Source: WTXA01 sp964415195 (GTDB taxonomy: Bacteria; Bacillota; TC1). Taken from it: a stretch of DNA of 64,000 nucleotides. This document shows, in pieces, positions 7,169 through 15,420 of this stretch. The stretch lies in NCBI GenBank assembly GCA_964415195.1, contig CAYPYD010000005.1, positions 62,001 through 126,000 on the forward strand. The letters are read 5' to 3'. A program made the position numbers and the translations under genes. Position 1 is the first letter of the stretch, and each line of letters begins with the position of its first letter. Under the pieces are notes generated by a model. The model had not been told where the DNA came from and did no database searches. It worked only from the letters and a program-made list of their open reading frames with translations.

Positions 7169-8086
7169 TTAAATTATTCCTTTTAAGCTATCCATTGCAC
7201 TTAAGATAGCAGGTCCAAGTACAACTATAAAAATAGCTGGGAACATAAAAAATAGCAATGGGAAAATCATTTTAACAGGTAATTTCATAGATTTCTCTTC
7301 AGCTCTTTGCTTTCTTTTTTGTCTCATAGTCCTTGATTGTATACGTAACATATTCGCAATATTTGAACCTAATTGTTCAGCTTGAATAACTGCAGTAATA
7401 AAACTATTCAAGTCATCAACACCTGTTCTTTTTACAATTGCTCTTAAAGCCTCTACCCTATCTCTACCTTTTGCAATATCATCTAAAGCCCATTTAATTT
7501 CATTACTCAATTCACCCTTTATTTTTTCTGTAGATCTTTTCATAGCCATGTCAAAACCGAGTCCTGCCTCTACAGAAACATAAAGCAAATCTAATATGTC
7601 TGGTAATTTATTCTGGATTTCTGTTGATCTGTTATTAGCTTTGGTTCGAATTTGAATCAAAGGTAGTGCGAAACCTATTAATCCAGCTAATATAACAAAA
7701 AATGTACCATTATTTCCAGATATACTAAATAGCACTCCAACAATTATCATCAAGATTACTGAGTATATAAATTGCAATGCAAGAATATTACTTGGTGTTT
7801 TCTTTTTATAATTCCCGGACTTATAAATTATAGTATCATAATAATCTTTAATTGATTGAGGTGTCAACCTTGATAATAATAACAAGAATGCTTGATAAAT
7901 AGGAGTACCAACCCTATCTAAAAAAGATTTTCGAAATTCGTCTTCTTCAGCATTATCACCAACTATAGGTTTAATTGTTTCTATCCTACGTTCAATTAGA
8001 TTCTTACGAAAGAATACCACTTGATTTATAATTATCACTAGTAAGGTTATAAATATACCAGCTGTGATGGCAATTAATAATTCCAT
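7169..8086 (-). CDS. tadC: Tad pilus inner-membrane platform protein TadC
   Basis: 305 residues, a type II secretion system F-domain protein. Seen: an N-terminal membrane helix, two helices near residues 105-150, the T2SSF core with LPDILDLLYVSVEAGLGFDMAM and SNIANMLRIQSRTMRQKRKQRAEE, and a C-terminal hydrophobic helix (MIFPLLFFMFPAIFIVVLG). With TadB it forms the membrane platform on which the TadA ATPase drives pilin polymerisation. An AAGGGGTG ribosome binding site precedes the ATG. It lies 17 bp after tadB. Confidence 0.93.
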   Translation of the reverse strand: MELLIAITAGIFITLLVIIINQVVFFRKNLIERRIETIKPIVGDNAEEDEFRKSFLDRVGTPIYQAFLLLLSRLTPQSIKDYYDTIIYKSGNYKKKTPSNILALQFIYSVILMIIVGVLFSISGNNGTFFVILAGLIGFALPLIQIRTKANNRSTEIQNKLPDILDLLYVSVEAGLGFDMAMKRSTEKIKGELSNEIKWALDDIAKGRDRVEALRAIVKRTGVDDLNSFITAVIQAEQLGSNIANMLRIQSRTMRQKRKQRAEEKSMKLPVKMIFPLLFFMFPAIFIVVLGPAILSAMDSLKGII

Positions 8087-8103
8087 TATAGCACCCCTTC
8101 TTT

Positions 8104-9069
8104 CTATACTTTTAAATCTAAAGTTTTAACTAATAAAAAAATTCCAATTGCCTGCATCGTAACTGCTACAATAATCATAATCTGACCAATTAAAGTAGTA
8201 AATAATGGCATCATAAAATCCTTATTCAATAAATATAGAATTATGAAAATCATTGGCGGAATCAAGCCTATAATGACAGCTGATAATTTAGCTTGAGCAG
8301 TCATTGTTCTTATATCACCTTTTAACTTAACCCTCTCTCTAATGGTATTTGAGATTGTATCAAGAATTTCAGATAAATTCCCACCTACTTGTCTTTGAAT
8401 TAAAACAGCAGTAACTAATATTTCTACATCATCATCAGCAGTTCTTTCTGCAAAATCCTTCAAAGCCTCTTCCATCTCTTTACCTAATACATTTTCATGT
8501 ACAATTTTATTTAAGTCTTCCGCAATTGGAGCATCCATTTCTTTTCCTGCTATCATTATTGCTTGATTAAAACTTAAACCAGCTCGAAGTCCATTTGCTA
8601 AGATGCTAAGGGCTTCAGGTAGTTGACTGTTAAGTTTTTTTGCTCTGGATTTTTTAATATTTTTTACATACATACCTGGTATTTTAAATCCTAAAATAAA
8701 GCCAACTATTGCAAACAAGATATTATCAAATATTAAAAATAATAATAGTCCTAAAATCAATCCGACTATTAAACAAATTCCAAAAAATTCTTCAGGTTTA
8801 ATCAATAGTCTTGCTTGTGTTAATAGAACTTTCTTTTTCTTGAAATATTTCTCTAAAGGTAATATTTTGCCTACTAAGCCTAAGGCTGTAAAATTTTCCT
8901 TTTTATTACCAATTTTTACATCGACTTCTTTATAATCTGATTTAATACTATTTGAAGTGTAAATTTCAAGTCTGTTTTTAAGATTCACTTTTTTTTCAAA
9001 TATTAACAAATATATCGCTATAAATAAAAGTGATATAAATATAGTAATTACTATGAATAATCCATACAA
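8104..9069 (-). CDS. tadB: Tad pilus inner-membrane platform protein TadB
   Basis: About 321 residues. It is a T2SSF-domain partner of TadC, with an N-terminal membrane helix, two central helices near 110-150, the motif LPEALSILANGLRAGLSFNQA, RQVGGNLSEILDTISNTIRER, and C-terminal helices. Start choice: an ATG at 9084 exists, but the only ribosome binding site (GGAGGT) lies inside that extension, 7 bp before a TTG at 9069, so the TTG is preferred. It is 22 bp downstream of the TadA gene and part of the single tad transcript. Confidence 0.9.
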   Translation of the reverse strand: MYGLFIVITIFISLLFIAIYLLIFEKKVNLKNRLEIYTSNSIKSDYKEVDVKIGNKKENFTALGLVGKILPLEKYFKKKKVLLTQARLLIKPEEFFGICLIVGLILGLLLFLIFDNILFAIVGFILGFKIPGMYVKNIKKSRAKKLNSQLPEALSILANGLRAGLSFNQAIMIAGKEMDAPIAEDLNKIVHENVLGKEMEEALKDFAERTADDDVEILVTAVLIQRQVGGNLSEILDTISNTIRERVKLKGDIRTMTAQAKLSAVIIGLIPPMIFIILYLLNKDFMMPLFTTLIGQIMIIVAVTMQAIGIFLLVKTLDLKV

Positions 9070-9091
9070 AAGGTTCACCTCCATAAACTAA

Positions 9092-10450
9092 TTAATAATC
9101 AATACTTTTAAATAATGAAGACTGAACATTTTCTCCATGTGCTCTAAGTTTTTCCATAAAAGAAGGTACTACGCCTGTTGGTGTATATTTACCAAGAACT
9201 TTATTGGTTTCATCAAAACCATCTTGTTTGAAATAGAAAATATCTTGTAAGGTAATAGTATCATTTTCCATTCCAGTAACTTCTGAAATCTTAGTTACTT
9301 TTCTTGTACCATCATTGAATCTAGATATTTGAATAATCAAATCTATGGCTGCCGATATTTGTTCTCTTATTGCCTTTGAAGGTAAATCCATACCAGCCAT
9401 TAAAACCATAGTTTCAAGTCTTGATAAAGCATCCCTAGGTGAATTAGCGTGAACAGTAGTAATTGAACCATCATGTCCAGTATTCATTGCTTGAAGCATA
9501 TCTAATGCTTCACCACTTCTTACCTCACCAACAATTATTCGATCTGGTCTCATACGAAGTGAATTGACGACTAAATCTCTTATGGAAACTTTTCCTTTGC
9601 CTTCAATATTGGCGCTTCTGCTTTCTAACGTTACAACATGTTCTTGTTGTAATTGAACCTCAGCTGCATCTTCTATTGTAACAATACGTTCATCGTGTGA
9701 AATAAAACCTGATATTACATTCATTAAAGTAGTTTTACCACTACCGGTTCCTCCAGATACAATGATATTAAGTCTACCTCTTACACAAGAACGTAGAAAT
9801 TTGGCCATATTCATATTTAACGAGCCAAAGGATATCAAATCTTCAAGTCCAAAAGGATCTGTTGAAAACTTTCTAATTGTAATGGTTGGTCCTTTTATTG
9901 CTAGTGGTGGAATAATAATATTTACACGAGAGCCATCTGGTAATCTAGCATCAACCATAGGGCTACTTTCATCAATTCTTCTTCCGATAGGAGCAACAAT
10001 TTTATCAATCGTATGCAGAACATGTTGATTATTCCTAAAAACCTTGTCTGTTTTTTCTATTTTACCAAATCTTTCAATAAATACCTTATCAGGACCATTA
10101 ACCATAACCTCAGTTACAGTTGGATCATCTAGAAGAGACGTTATTGGCCCATAAGACAATATTTCATCAGTAACAAGCTTAGCTATTTTTTGTTTGTCTC
10201 CTGGTAATAAGTGTTTACCGTTTTTCACAGCTATATTATTCATTGTTTCAAGAATTTGTTCATCAAGAATTTTAATATCATCTTGATTTTTTTTATCTGG
10301 TGTAAAAGTCAAATCATCAATAACACCTTCTAGTACTAAAATTGCAAACTCATCAAGTTCTTTTTTTCTTTTTTCTTGCAACTCTTCTGAAGGCTTTTTA
10401 TCTTCATTGATGATTTCATTTTGATTTGGTCCAAAATTTATAAAGTTCAT
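9092..10450 (-). CDS. tadA: Tad pilus assembly ATPase TadA/CpaF
   Basis: 452 residues, in the usual range of CpaF/TadA secretion ATPases. Seen: an N-terminal helical region, TVTEVMVNGPDKVFIER (111-127), Walker A VSGGTGSGKTTLMN (231-244), the IEDAAEVQL Asp box, and MRPDRIIVGEVRSGEA with TTVHANSP as Walker B and His box. As a cytoplasmic hexamer it would energise pilus extension, and in single-ATPase systems probably retraction. It lies between tadZ and tadB with a 20-bp gap after tadZ. No second ATPase is present in the locus. Confidence 0.96.
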   Translation of the reverse strand: MNFINFGPNQNEIINEDKKPSEELQEKRKKELDEFAILVLEGVIDDLTFTPDKKNQDDIKILDEQILETMNNIAVKNGKHLLPGDKQKIAKLVTDEILSYGPITSLLDDPTVTEVMVNGPDKVFIERFGKIEKTDKVFRNNQHVLHTIDKIVAPIGRRIDESSPMVDARLPDGSRVNIIIPPLAIKGPTITIRKFSTDPFGLEDLISFGSLNMNMAKFLRSCVRGRLNIIVSGGTGSGKTTLMNVISGFISHDERIVTIEDAAEVQLQQEHVVTLESRSANIEGKGKVSIRDLVVNSLRMRPDRIIVGEVRSGEALDMLQAMNTGHDGSITTVHANSPRDALSRLETMVLMAGMDLPSKAIREQISAAIDLIIQISRFNDGTRKVTKISEVTGMENDTITLQDIFYFKQDGFDETNKVLGKYTPTGVVPSFMEKLRAHGENVQSSLFKSIDY

Positions 10451-10470
10451 AAGATTTTCCTCTCTTATAA

Positions 10471-11631
10471 TTATTTGTCATTACCAGTGATATTACTGAC
10501 AATACTACTAAAGCTTTTACCTATTTCACTTCGTGGATATTTTTGTGCATAGGGTATACCTTGATTTAAAGATGCAGTAACTTTTTGATAATCCTCTGGA
10601 ACTTTATATAAAATATCAAAACCTAATATTTTTTCAATATCATTGGATCTTATATCACTACTTTTTGAAAATTTATTTAATACAATATTTATCTTGCTTT
10701 TCGGATAATTGAAATCAGTTAAGGTAGTGATAGCACCTTTAATGTTTTTTACAGACATAATTTCTGGCGTAGTTATAAGAAATAATTTTTCTGAAAAAAT
10801 AAAAGCTGGGTTTGTAGCATCATAGAATCTTGATGACATATCAATTACTATATAGTCATAAGCAGATTGTAATGCTTTTAAAATAATTTGTATATGTTCC
10901 CCATTAATAAAATCATTATTATTAGGTTCTTTACTCGCTGCTAGAACTTTTAATCCTGATTCATGATTAGTCAAGAATGTTTCTATATAATCTGAATCAA
11001 TGCTTTTAATATCATCGATTACGTCGTTTATTGTAAACTTAGGAACTATATCTAACGCTAAAGTTACATTTCCATAATCAAGATCGAAATCCAACAAGGC
11101 TACCTTTTTACCTGTAATTTTTAATAGTGATAATGCCAAATTTGTAGCAAAAAATGTTTTTCCTGCACCACCTTTTGTACTAAAAACAGTGTATATCTGA
11201 CCATAACCACTTTTTTTCTTCTTAGTTACATTAGATTTTCTTTGAATCTCTAAACGTTTTTTTGTTAGTTTATTTGCCTTGTAAATAGAATCTACAAGTT
11301 TATTGGGTTTTACAGGCATAATTATAACATCTTTTGCACCTGAAAATATTGCTTTGTACATTGTATCTTCAGTTATTTCTTTTTCAATCATTATTGTAGC
11401 TTTGTCTATAAATTCAGTAGAAAGCTTTTCTGCAACTTCATAACCATCACCGTCGAAATTTCCTGATATTAATATTACATCAACTAAATCAGATTCGATA
11501 ATTGCTTGAGCCTCTTCAAAATCATCAGGTGTTCTTGCAATTTCAATATAATCAACATTAGCTAATGAATTTTCAATATCAAATCTTTCTTCTAGATTGT
11601 TATCTAATACAATTACTTTAATTTTATCCAT
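10471..11631 (-). CDS. tadZ: Tad pilus localisation ATPase TadZ/CpaE
   Basis: 386 residues. An N-terminal receiver-like domain (about 1-125) is followed by a lysine-rich linker and a ParA/MinD-type ATPase (about 145-386) with the deviant Walker A FSTKGGAGKTFFATN (150-164) and KVALLDFDLDYGN. In the receiver the residue at the end of strand 3 is Ser (DVILIS) where a phosphoacceptor Asp would be expected, so it is an atypical receiver, as described for TadZ proteins. TadZ positions the pilus machinery in the cell. Its ribosome binding site lies within the end of cpaB, 6 bp away. Confidence 0.93.
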   Translation of the reverse strand: MDKIKVIVLDNNLEERFDIENSLANVDYIEIARTPDDFEEAQAIIESDLVDVILISGNFDGDGYEVAEKLSTEFIDKATIMIEKEITEDTMYKAIFSGAKDVIIMPVKPNKLVDSIYKANKLTKKRLEIQRKSNVTKKKKSGYGQIYTVFSTKGGAGKTFFATNLALSLLKITGKKVALLDFDLDYGNVTLALDIVPKFTINDVIDDIKSIDSDYIETFLTNHESGLKVLAASKEPNNNDFINGEHIQIILKALQSAYDYIVIDMSSRFYDATNPAFIFSEKLFLITTPEIMSVKNIKGAITTLTDFNYPKSKINIVLNKFSKSSDIRSNDIEKILGFDILYKVPEDYQKVTASLNQGIPYAQKYPRSEIGKSFSSIVSNITGNDK

Positions 11632-11637
11632 CGAAAA

Positions 11638-12357
11638 TTACCTTCCTCTCCAACTATCCAAGTTGTTTTGTCCATATTCTGAAAGTGGTACTTGAACATT
11701 GTCAGCAGGGTTTCTGAGCGAAACAGCTATCGGACTGCCAATATTTAAGGAATATCCAATAACTTCTGCTTGGGACGGAGTTACTAATATAGTTAACGTA
11801 GCTGTTAATCCTTTATTTGCACCTTGCAATTCAAAATTATCAGCTGCATTTTGTCCTTTTTGTAAAACCATAACATTTTGTAGTTTGGTTGTTGTTATAG
11901 TTTTTCCTGCAATAACATCTTCAACCATAATATCTACTTTATCACCTACTGATATAAAACCAGCAACACCTGTTGCTTCATTAATAGGTATAGAAACTGC
12001 TCTCATATTTTCAGGAATCGTAAATGATATAGATGTATCAGTTTGTCCCAAAGCAAGTCTGTCTTTAAGAATTTGTTCTCCAGCAACGATTTTATCACTA
12101 GTAATCTGTCCAACTACATCGTTTAGACTTCTAATAGACTTTACATGTATACTATTAGCTGGTATCTCCTTGATTTCTACCATTTCACGAGTAATCGCTA
12201 CGTTGGCCTCAATATCAACTGTTGCTACTACAATCTCTGTAGTTTTCATATTAGCTGGAATCTGATTCTTACTATTGTTTATGTAAGAAATTGTTAATAT
12301 TGCTGTTAAAAGTCCTGTAATTATTGCTAGTATAATTATTCTTTTTTTAATTTTCAT
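11638..12357 (-). CDS. cpaB: Tad pilus assembly protein CpaB/RcpC (SAF domain)
   Basis: 239 residues. It has one N-terminal membrane helix (about 6-25) and an extracytoplasmic SAF domain, EIVVATVDIEANVAI followed by VGQITSDKIVAGEQILKDRL (about 41-105). A second beta-rich segment contains SIPINEATGVAGFISVGDKVDIM, typical of RcpC/CpaB. In Gram-negatives CpaB works with the secretin; here there is no secretin and the protein probably guides the pilus across the thick wall (inference). It lies 23 bp after the TadG-like gene. Confidence 0.92.
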   Translation of the reverse strand: MKIKKRIIILAIITGLLTAILTISYINNSKNQIPANMKTTEIVVATVDIEANVAITREMVEIKEIPANSIHVKSIRSLNDVVGQITSDKIVAGEQILKDRLALGQTDTSISFTIPENMRAVSIPINEATGVAGFISVGDKVDIMVEDVIAGKTITTTKLQNVMVLQKGQNAADNFELQGANKGLTATLTILVTPSQAEVIGYSLNIGSPIAVSLRNPADNVQVPLSEYGQNNLDSWRGR

Positions 12358-12380
12358 TAGGCTCTCATCCTTCCTATATG

Positions 12381-13496
12381 TTATTGTATTAATTTGCTGT
12401 ATCTAGCACCACTTGTGATTGTTAAGACATTTCCTTGTTGATCTCCCTGTTCAATTACAACTTCAATTTCTCTAACTTCGCCAGTAAACCTACCATATAT
12501 TGCACCTTTTGCTAAATCAGCACCGTTATTATCAGCTGGAGTATAAGTTTTACTAGATCCTAGTCTTGTATAATTAGTTCCTAATAATGCTTCTGCAGAA
12601 CCTTTATTTTTATTGGTCATAACATCAATTATCTCATAAACTGCAAAAGAATTAATTTGGAAAAAAGTTTGTCCGCCCTGGCTTTTATTAAATTCTGCTA
12701 TAGGAATCAGTCCATACATATATGCTCTTCTATCTTCAGAATTAGCTAATTTTTGAGCTTTTTTCATTCTAGCTTCAACAGCACCTATTACCGATTGTGA
12801 AGCACCTGATTTTCCTTCAAAAAGAGTATCTAAGCCTAAAGTTATTTTTGTAGGTATTCCTTCAATAGCCTTGTTAATTATGTTTTGTCCATTCCATTGT
12901 GGATCAAGGTAAATAAAGCCTCTTTGATTTGGATATAAAGTATCATTAAAACTCATTTTCCCAGAATGAAGAGTATTACTTTCAATAAAAAGCTCTGGGG
13001 TTGTATAAAGTGGTAAAAGCTGACCTGCGGTTACTTTAGTAACAAATCCCCAAGTAGCCACCGCACTTCCACTAACTTCCATATTGAATTGATCAATGAA
13101 TCTAAAGAATATCATTTTTTCATCTGATACTGCTTTAACTTTTATAACATCTCTATAGTCTGTCGAGCCATCAGCTAATTTTACATTCATCTTTTCAATT
13201 TTAACATCAGGTTCACCTTCTGCACCATTTTGAATAGCTGTATTCTTTGCAATCTCAATAGCTTTAGCTTTTAATTGAGCAACTGAATAAGCATTGTCAG
13301 AACCGAGCGATTTTTCCATCTCTTTTGCTCCTGCTAATGCTCCAGCATCTGATGCAGTAACCATCTGTCTTCTAGTGCTGTATATAAAACCTACATCAAT
13401 AAGTATTGCCGCAAAAGCAAATAAAGCAAATAAAAATACCAATACTGTAAAAATACTTACAGCTCCTCTTTTATTCTTAATAAGATTTATTTTCAT
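12381..13496 (-). CDS. TadG-like Flp pilus-assembly protein
   Basis: 371 residues from the ATG at 13496, chosen because an AGGAGGGGG ribosome binding site lies just before it; an upstream in-frame start at 13517 would precede that site. The N-terminal KNKRGAVSIFTVLVFLF and following helix (about 8-35), then DVGFIYSTRRQMVTASDAGA, match the TadE/TadG-like N-terminal domain. The remainder is an extracytoplasmic region with no recognised fold. TadG-like proteins are minor or wall-spanning components of Tad pili. The gene follows the TadE gene by 13 bp. Confidence 0.85.
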   Translation of the reverse strand: MKINLIKNKRGAVSIFTVLVFLFALFAFAAILIDVGFIYSTRRQMVTASDAGALAGAKEMEKSLGSDNAYSVAQLKAKAIEIAKNTAIQNGAEGEPDVKIEKMNVKLADGSTDYRDVIKVKAVSDEKMIFFRFIDQFNMEVSGSAVATWGFVTKVTAGQLLPLYTTPELFIESNTLHSGKMSFNDTLYPNQRGFIYLDPQWNGQNIINKAIEGIPTKITLGLDTLFEGKSGASQSVIGAVEARMKKAQKLANSEDRRAYMYGLIPIAEFNKSQGGQTFFQINSFAVYEIIDVMTNKNKGSAEALLGTNYTRLGSSKTYTPADNNGADLAKGAIYGRFTGEVREIEVVIEQGDQQGNVLTITSGARYSKLIQ

Positions 13497-13509
13497 AATT
13501 ACCCCCTCC

Positions 13510-13929
13510 TTATTCAATTCTCATAACTGCTCTTGCATTTATTTGAAATGGATCATCAACAAATATCCCTATAAGTGGTTTGACATTTCCTGTTAATTCA
13601 ACTACTGCATTTCTCACATTATTTACTGTATCTTCAACTTCATAATAACTATAATGATCACTATCATTAATTAATGTTATTCCACTTACTCCAACAACTG
13701 ATTCTTGTGCAGCCTCAAATGCTCTTGTTTCTCTATTAACAGTTGAAACAACAGCAGCTCTTGCACCTTCTCTGGCTCCACCAGTTAAAGTAATCTTTGC
13801 ATTTAATAACCACCCAAATTCCAATATACCCATTATGAACAATAGTAGTACAGGTATAACTAAGGCAAACTCAACTAAAGATTGTCCACCTTCAGTCTTC
13901 ATTCCAAGTAATGATTTTATAATTTTCAT
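13510..13929 (-). CDS. tadE: TadE-like minor pseudopilin
   Basis: 139 residues from the ATG at 13929, preceded by GGAGAGG at 8 bp; a GTG at 13938 is in frame but overlaps that site. Seen: GGQSLVEFALVIPVLLLFIMGILEFGW split across a prepilin-type site and helix (residues 16-43), where cleavage before QSLVEF by the TadV peptidase is expected, then LTGGAREGARAAV, the TadE signature. TadE proteins are pseudopilins needed for Flp pilus assembly. It lies between tadV and the TadG-like gene. Confidence 0.9.
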   Translation of the reverse strand: MKIIKSLLGMKTEGGQSLVEFALVIPVLLLFIMGILEFGWLLNAKITLTGGAREGARAAVVSTVNRETRAFEAAQESVVGVSGITLINDSDHYSYYEVEDTVNNVRNAVVELTGNVKPLIGIFVDDPFQINARAVMRIE

Positions 13930-13949
13930 TTTCAACACCTCTCCACGGT

Positions 13950-14531
13950 TTATAGTAGATTAAAAATACTACTTACTAAAATACCAATAGTCCCAACCGT
14001 AATTGGTATAGCATAGGGAATATACAAATCAGTATGTTCTTGTTTAACATTTTCAAAAAAACTTAAAATTTTCTTAGCAACCTTATTACCTGAATTTAAA
14101 TATATCATTTTAGCTAAAGGTCTTAAGATAAGTCCAAACATATTTATTATGGTTTTAAGCATTTGTTTCTTATAGATTGCATAAATTATTACCATTATCC
14201 CACCAGCTACTCCAGTTGCCAGTAAAGCATATACTGTAAAAGTAAAACCCTTAAGTGCTCCTATAGCTGCCATCAACTTAACATCGCCAGCACCCATAAA
14301 GCCTAAAATGAATGGAATGAAAAATATAAAGAAACCTAAAAGCAATCCTTTAAAACTATCAATTAATCCGACAAATCCATAATTTATGGTCATAAGTATA
14401 AAGCCAACAACTAATGCAGGAATAGTGTATTTATTAGGAATGATTTTATTTTTTGCATCCTCATAACTACATAACAAAAGTAAAACTACTAAAACTAAAT
14501 TAATTATTATATTTATAATCGTATTAAACAT
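13950..14531 (-). CDS. tadV: Prepilin peptidase TadV/CpaA (A24 family)
   Basis: 193 residues, an integral membrane aspartic protease that processes Flp pilin and TadE-type pseudopilins. Seen: the first catalytic Asp region CSYEDAKNKIIPNKY near residue 25, the second in GAGDVKLMAAIG, and about six hydrophobic segments. The short form without an N-methylation domain is typical of CpaA. A GGGGG ribosome binding site precedes the ATG. It is the first gene of the tad operon and lies just downstream of the promoter at 14567-14595. Confidence 0.94.
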   Translation of the reverse strand: MFNTIINIIINLVLVVLLLLCSYEDAKNKIIPNKYTIPALVVGFILMTINYGFVGLIDSFKGLLLGFFIFFIPFILGFMGAGDVKLMAAIGALKGFTFTVYALLATGVAGGIMVIIYAIYKKQMLKTIINMFGLILRPLAKMIYLNSGNKVAKKILSFFENVKQEHTDLYIPYAIPITVGTIGILVSSIFNLL

Positions 14532-14566
14532 TAAACCCCCATTATTATTATCTATTTCCTACCTTA

Positions 14567-14595
14567 ATTATCACTTTTTTCATACCTTTAGTCAA
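14567..14595 (-). promoter_or_regulatory. Promoter of the tad operon (tadV)
   Basis: TTGACT (14590-14595), 17-bp spacer, GATAAT (14567-14572) on the minus strand. From the -35 to the -10 it is almost identical to the flp1 promoter (14948-14976), including the spacer block TATGAAAAAAG. Confidence 0.8.
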
Positions 14596-14666
14596 TCTAA
14601 TATTCAAAATATAAAAAGTATATAATATTGTAATTGTTCTTATATAATTAAATTTGTATATAAATT

Positions 14667-14693
14667 AAAAATCCTCCAATATGGAGGATTTTT
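14667..14693 (-). terminator. Terminator of the first flp gene
   Basis: Arms AAAAATCCTCC and GGAGGATTTTT with loop AATAT. The U tract on the minus strand is formed by the end of the arm. It isolates flp1 from the tad operon promoter. Confidence 0.85.
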
Positions 14694-14716
14694 AAATATT
14701 TAAATAAAACATACTT

Positions 14717-14887
14717 TTACTCAGGTGGTTTGATACTTTCACCAACGCCAGTTAAAAAATTTGTAAGACTAGTTCTATATAGAACCAGTACAGCAATTAC
14801 TATAACAACAATCAAAGCTACTAATAGACCATACTCAACCAATCCTTGTCCACTTTCCTCTTTCCATAATCTTTGTAATAATTTCAT
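14717..14887 (-). CDS. flp: Flp/Fap major pilin (first copy)
   Basis: 56 residues: a short basic leader MKLLQRLWKEESG, then QGLVEYGLLVALI, the exact Flp prepilin motif with Gly at -1 and Glu at +5, one hydrophobic helix (about 16-38), and a short C-terminal tail ending SIKPPE. TadV would cut after the Gly at residue 13, leaving a mature pilin of about 43 residues. A GGGG-type ribosome binding site precedes the ATG. It has its own promoter (14948-14976) and terminator (14667-14693). The second flp gene 208 bp away is identical over the first 30 residues but diverges in the tail. Confidence 0.93.
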   Translation of the reverse strand: MKLLQRLWKEESGQGLVEYGLLVALIVVIVIAVLVLYRTSLTNFLTGVGESIKPPE

Positions 14888-14947
14888 CTCAATTTCCCCT
14901 TTAATATTTTTGTGATAAAATCAACAATATTCTGCTTATATGTCTGT

Positions 14948-14976
14948 ATTATCCCTTTTTTCATATATTTAGTCAA
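14948..14976 (-). promoter_or_regulatory. Promoter of flp1
   Basis: TTGACT (14971-14976), 17-bp spacer, GATAAT (14948-14953). It is near-identical to the tadV promoter. The leader to the flp1 ATG is about 55 nt. Confidence 0.8.
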
Positions 14977-15048
14977 TCAAATTAGCAGAATCTAAATAAC
15001 ATATAATATTTTGAAAATTCTAATATAATTAAATATGCTATTGAAATT

Positions 15049-15074
15049 AAAAAGCCTCCATTCGGAGGCTTTTT
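15049..15074 (-). terminator. Terminator of the second flp gene
   Basis: Arms AAAAAGCCTCC and GGAGGCTTTTT with loop ATTC, followed on the minus strand by a T-rich tract. It has the same layout as the flp1 terminator, consistent with duplication of the whole flp unit. Confidence 0.87.
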
Positions 15075-15094
15075 AAGATATCATTTTAAATTAA

Positions 15095-15262
15095 TTATTC
15101 TGGATTTATTTGTTCGCCAATATTAGTAAATAATGCTTCTAGACTTTCTCGGAAAATAAGCAACACTGCAGTTACGATAACAACAATCAACGCTACAAGT
15201 AGACCATACTCAACTAAGCCTTGTCCACTTTCTTCTTTCCATAATCTTTGTAATAATTTCAT
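15095..15262 (-). CDS. flp: Flp/Fap major pilin (second copy)
   Basis: 55 residues, identical to the first Flp through MKLLQRLWKEESG and QGLVEYGLLVALIVVIV, then diverging in the C-terminal part (RESLEALFTNIGEQINPE). The cleavage site and Glu at +5 are intact. Two ATGs occur 6 bp apart; the second (15262) is preferred because GGGGGAC lies 6-8 bp before it and only 2-3 bp before the first. It carries its own promoter (15327-15355) and terminator. Confidence 0.93.
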   Translation of the reverse strand: MKLLQRLWKEESGQGLVEYGLLVALIVVIVTAVLLIFRESLEALFTNIGEQINPE

Positions 15263-15326
15263 TTCCATGTCCCCCTTTGATTTTTTTATCCTAGATAATA
15301 AATATTATCTTTCTTCTATGTTTATA

Positions 15327-15355
15327 TTATCACGTTTTCTTTAAATATAGTCAAT
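15327..15355 (-). promoter_or_regulatory. Promoter of flp2
   Basis: TTGACT (15350-15355), 17-bp spacer, GATAAT (15327-15332) on the minus strand. It has the same hexamers and spacing as the flp1 and tadV promoters. Confidence 0.8.
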
Positions 15356-15420
15356 ATATAATTAGATATTTATATAATTTATATTAACATACTTCATCTG
15401 AAATAGTAATAATTACAATA

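Noticed and set aside
14730..14915. Plus-strand ORF of 61 residues
   Set aside because: It is antisense to the first flp gene, whose prepilin motif, ribosome binding site, promoter and terminator are all on the minus strand.
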